This document shows, piece after piece, positions 61,638 through 64,000 of a DNA stretch of 64,000 nucleotides. The DNA is taken from the NCBI RefSeq assembly GCF_019249725.2, contig NZ_CP137559.1:725501-789500 (forward strand), given 5' to 3'. Position 1 is the stretch's first letter, and every line of letters starts with the position of its first letter. This DNA comes from Segatella hominis (GTDB lineage: Bacteria > Bacteroidota > Bacteroidia > Bacteroidales > Bacteroidaceae). The notes under the pieces were generated by a model, which saw only the letters and a program-made list of their open reading frames with translations, was not told where the DNA came from and searched no databases. The position numbers were made by a program, and so were the translations under genes.

Positions 61638-62153
61638 ACCTTGTTGGAATATTAGATATATTCCGTGTAGTTGTGTTCCTACAGATAGACTTTGTATATT
61701 CGAGTCTGTAATGTATTTTTTCAATTGCTCCTGGGCTTGTTCCTTGATTATCTTTACTTCTTCAACTGTTGCTTTAGAATTAAGATACTTCAACTCTATA
61801 ATGTAGCTATGGCGCAATGTTGGGTATTTCTTGGTGTCTGCTAAAAGAAAGAAGTCGCAATAGCCATGATTTGCCTCTATCTCAGGATGCGCTATGAAGA
61901 GCTTTGATAGGTGAAGGTAGGCATTGAAATAACCTTGTATGTTACGCTCTCCTTGAATGCTATCTCTGATGCTACTGTCTTTCCAATATGAACTGGAAAG
62001 ATATTTAAATAAAGGTTGCCATTCTCCTTCTTGTGCCGCTTTACGGTACATAGCAGATAAGTCATTGAGATCCAAACCGTGTAGTGACTGGTATTGTTCT
62101 ACCAGAAAGTCGTAATACAACTTGCGAATGGTATTGTTGTGGATTCGCTGTGA
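61611..62153 (-). pseudogene. Orphan C-terminal PD-(D/E)XK nuclease part of an ATPase-nuclease gene
   Basis: Begins NNTIRKLYYDFLVEQYQSL and resembles the C-terminal half of a longer branch of the ATPase-nuclease family: YCDFFLL then SYIIELKYL supply the acidic and ExK parts (D-x13+-ExK), followed by a helical QAQEQLKKYI segment. No ATPase half exists in any frame upstream. In the same frame it is joined through a single TAA (62154-62156) to a 72-codon ORF. No ATG start is available near its beginning; the first possible is TTG at 62120. Most likely a remnant. Confidence 0.7.
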
Positions 62154-62372
62154 TTAGAATCTTGGCTTCCCTTTCTTGAATATCTCTACATTTATGCGAT
62201 AGCCATATCCGGAAGGCTCGTCGCGTTTGGTGTTGGCTAATGATTTTTGGAGATATTCAATAGCTTGTTCTATTACGTCTCTTCTTGTAGCACCGTGAAG
62301 ACCGCAAGAAGCAACCGGTTGGTCGTTGCCCATCAGCTCCATCTGTGCTTGTACTAATGTATGTAAATCCAT
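62154..62372 (-). CDS. Small hypothetical protein
   Basis: A protein of 72 residues (MDLHTLVQAQMELM at the start, GYGYRINVEIFKKGKPRF at the end), unrecognised. It has a plausible ATG and a compact alpha-beta look with no signal or membrane segment. Its TAA stop is immediately followed in the same frame by the orphan nuclease sequence, so it might once have been fused to it, or be an unrelated gene. The IS element begins 30 bp upstream and has probably replaced its promoter. Confidence 0.45.
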   Translation of the reverse strand: MDLHTLVQAQMELMGNDQPVASCGLHGATRRDVIEQAIEYLQKSLANTKRDEPSGYGYRINVEIFKKGKPRF

Positions 62373-62435
62373 AATCTTGTCTTTATTTTATAATATAATT
62401 GGTATACAATAGTTCGTTAATAATTCAATAATGTG

Positions 62436-63659
62436 CTAAGCAGCTATACGCTGTAAGCACGAGAGATCTTTGAAAATCTTACTAATTAAAGTTCGGTTCG
62501 GGGTGTACCCACTTGCTTTAAAAATTCGTTTCACTAGATAAATGTTGGTCATCAGTGACTTAAATGAAGACATAGAATATTCCATTCCCATCTCCTTCAT
62601 AGTTACCTTGGCAACATTTAGTGATGTGAACGAAGCATTGAAAGCAAAATCGAGTTTCCACTTATCGCGAGCTTGGCAGTCCATAAGACCAGTATAGCCT
62701 TTGGCGTCACGAAAGCAAAATTCGATCTGGAACCTAGTTCTATAATAAAGAAGTACCTCTTCACCCGAAAGTGAGGTGTCTGTAGAGAAGAATAGTTTCT
62801 TCTTGCCATTCGGCATCTGCCAGATGACAAGTCTAACTTTACACTTGAGTGCCTTGGAATAGGCAATCAAAGTATAAGCTGTTCCTTCTATATCTTTCAT
62901 CTCCATCTTCTCCATTCGAGTGAGGTCAAGATTCTTCATATCAATCTTGCCATCCTTGGTCTTGGGGCGACCACGTTTTCCTGTACGTGGACCTGCATAG
63001 ACATAAAAGAGACAAGCATTGTCACGAAAGCGGCTTATCAAAGAGAACCCTTCTTTCTTTATCCCATTAACAAATGTACTTGTAGAGAAGTAAGCATCTG
63101 CAACTATGAGGGTTGAGAGTTTAAGAAGTTCCTTGCGATAACGCTTAATGACGCTGATATAGAAATCTACCATAGTCTTATTTCTGAGACTCAGTTCTTT
63201 ATTACTTAGCGACTGGTGGGCTCTTAACATCATGCAGTCTTTGGCATCGATATCAACGAGACCAATACCCATGATTTCGAGACCATGTTTAACAGACTGT
63301 GCACATCCCGACCAAAAACGACCGATATGTGGAGTCTTCTTGCCAGCTTTGCTGATGTAGCTGGGATCAATGGCAATAGCCCATCTTCCCTGTTTACCAA
63401 AGAAGCGCTTGGCAAGTGAGACATTAAGTTTGAGCCAGTCAATGCACTTCGACTTTTTCAAGCCGAATGCGTTGCGATAGGTTTGCTCAACATGCGAGCC
63501 ATACCTACCCATTTGGGTGAAATTTATCTTTCTTGGTATTACCATGAACAAAATTATCACCTCGATGAGTATTTTCTCGAAACTTTTTGTTAACTTTGCA
63601 GCCGAATCTTCAACTGCATCTTTAAAGATATCCATATATAGGTCAAGTCCTGTATTCAT
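62436..63659 (-). CDS. IS4-family DDE transposase
   Basis: A protein of 407 residues. The DDE fold is indicated by AIDPSYISKAGKKT (first Asp), LIVADAYFST (second Asp), and the IS4 signature Y-(2)-R-(3)-E-(6)-K, met exactly by YRTRFQIEFCFRDAK. The reading frame is intact, so the element may be active. The start ATG at 63659 has a promoter-like TAACTTTG 26 bp upstream. Confidence 0.93.
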   Translation of the reverse strand: MNTGLDLYMDIFKDAVEDSAAKLTKSFEKILIEVIILFMVIPRKINFTQMGRYGSHVEQTYRNAFGLKKSKCIDWLKLNVSLAKRFFGKQGRWAIAIDPSYISKAGKKTPHIGRFWSGCAQSVKHGLEIMGIGLVDIDAKDCMMLRAHQSLSNKELSLRNKTMVDFYISVIKRYRKELLKLSTLIVADAYFSTSTFVNGIKKEGFSLISRFRDNACLFYVYAGPRTGKRGRPKTKDGKIDMKNLDLTRMEKMEMKDIEGTAYTLIAYSKALKCKVRLVIWQMPNGKKKLFFSTDTSLSGEEVLLYYRTRFQIEFCFRDAKGYTGLMDCQARDKWKLDFAFNASFTSLNVAKVTMKEMGMEYSMSSFKSLMTNIYLVKRIFKASGYTPNRTLISKIFKDLSCLQRIAA

Positions 63660-63684
63660 GTAATATTGTATTTGTCGTGATCTA

Positions 63685-63715
63685 CAAAGTTACTGAAAAT
63701 CAGCGACTTGACCAA
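63685..63715 (-). promoter_or_regulatory. Promoter of the transposase gene
   Basis: Minus strand TTG (63715-63713), a 20-bp gap and TAACTTTG (63692-63685), inside the inverted ends of the IS. Confidence 0.55.
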
Positions 63716-63815
63716 CTTTTTATAGCTAAGTTTTCATAAGCATTTCTTAATATAAGTTATTGATTTACAGACGATTAAATATTAATTTAACGCAGTATTG
63801 GGTATACATATGCTG

Positions 63816-64000
63816 TTATTTTGTGAAATGTGTGCCATCTTCTCTTTCAAGACGTTCCTTTCCCTTCTCTGTAAGCAAGTATTTCTGCTTTGGATGATGA
63901 GGTGAGTTTGGATAGAGAGGGGTAATATATCCTTTCTTGATGGCAGGAATAAGATAATTTACCATAAAGTTCTCTCTGTCTTTAAGTTTAAGAAATGCCA
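63816..64000 (-). CDS. C-terminal end of a winged-helix protein (partial)
   Basis: Sixty-one codons run to the right edge and end in TAA at 63818-63816. FLKLKDRENFMVNYLIPAIK, GYITPLYPNSPHHPKQKY and LLTEKGKERL form a winged-helix segment of the kind that closes AlbA-type ATP-binding or Fic-family proteins in Bacteroidota. The main domain is outside the window, so the type is unknown. Confidence 0.65.
   Translation of the reverse strand, partial: AFLKLKDRENFMVNYLIPAIKKGYITPLYPNSPHHPKQKYLLTEKGKERLEREDGTHFTK

Larger units (their letters stand above)
62402..63807 (-). mobile_element. IS4-family insertion sequence with imperfect inverted ends
   Basis: The left end GTATAC-AATAGTTCGTTAA (62402-62420) and the reverse complement of the right end, GTATAC-CC-AATACTGCGTTAA (63807-63787), agree at 17 of 19 positions apart from a 2-base insertion. 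They enclose one transposase gene, giving about 1.4 kb, a normal IS4 size. No clear target duplication is visible, so the exact ends are uncertain. Confidence 0.55.

Noticed and set aside
39446-64000. Region considered as a prophage or conjugative element
   Set aside because: No capsid, tail, integrase, mobilisation or conjugation genes are seen; only an IS transposase, repeats and the multicopy ATPase-nuclease genes.

Overview
The window looks like a chromosomal segment of a gut or oral Bacteroidota, most likely Prevotella/Segatella. The reasons are the recurrent TTTG-N19/20-TAnnTTTG promoters, Bacteroidota-typical families (DUF4835, DUF3127, DUF5112/DUF5113 kinase, WbsX, Wzi, TonB-type beta-barrels), few Shine-Dalgarno sequences, and a tRNA gene without an encoded CCA. 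The genus is inferred from gene content only; no database search was run.

Layout. (1) 1-8.1 kb: the end of an outer-membrane beta-barrel protein, a SulP anion transporter, radA, queC, a TlpA-like thioredoxin protein and tRNA-Arg(TCT). (2) 8.3-16.6 kb: a minus-strand core cluster dnaN - exonuclease - coaBC - DUF4835 - recN - TPR protein, with a DUF3127 protein ending in an SSB-like tip running divergently from dnaN. (3) 16.9-24.5 kb: MFS transporter, an overlapping nudC/5'-nucleotidase pair, a J-domain protein, a zinc-ribbon membrane protein, a GH25 lysozyme and an unknown gene preceded by a chain of micro-ORFs. (4) 24.7-30.8 kb: a hexuronate module, nhaC-type antiporter, uxaA and LacI regulator on one strand and kdgK-eda on the other, taking altronate through KDG and KDPG to pyruvate and glyceraldehyde 3-phosphate. 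(5) 30.8-39.4 kb: a large two-part histidine kinase, its response regulator, a short AbgT-like membrane protein, a Gly/Ser/Asn/Arg-rich secreted protein, a Wzi-like protein and a lipoprotein.

(6) 39.4-64 kb is an accessory region. An exopolysaccharide locus (sugar transferase, two GT2 enzymes, fucosyltransferase-like protein, WbsX, EpsG, flippase, Wzz, GH16) is interleaved with a multicopy family of AAA-ATPase plus PD-(D/E)XK nuclease genes: five intact copies, one heavily deleted copy, one orphan nuclease end and three short fossils. A DarT-DarG toxin-antitoxin cassette, in which darT carries an in-frame amber stop, sits between 41-bp direct repeats. An IS4-type insertion sequence with imperfect inverted ends and the end of another gene close the window.

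The most noteworthy signals are the ATPase-nuclease array (near-leaderless promoters, a 1,878-bp tandem duplication with homogenised ends, a 29-bp repeat bracketing one copy), the disarmed DarT beside an intact DarG, the kinase whose ATPase half lacks a phospho-acceptor His while its other half carries a His motif without an obvious ATPase, and a run of five ATGA-coupled micro-ORFs upstream of an unknown gene.
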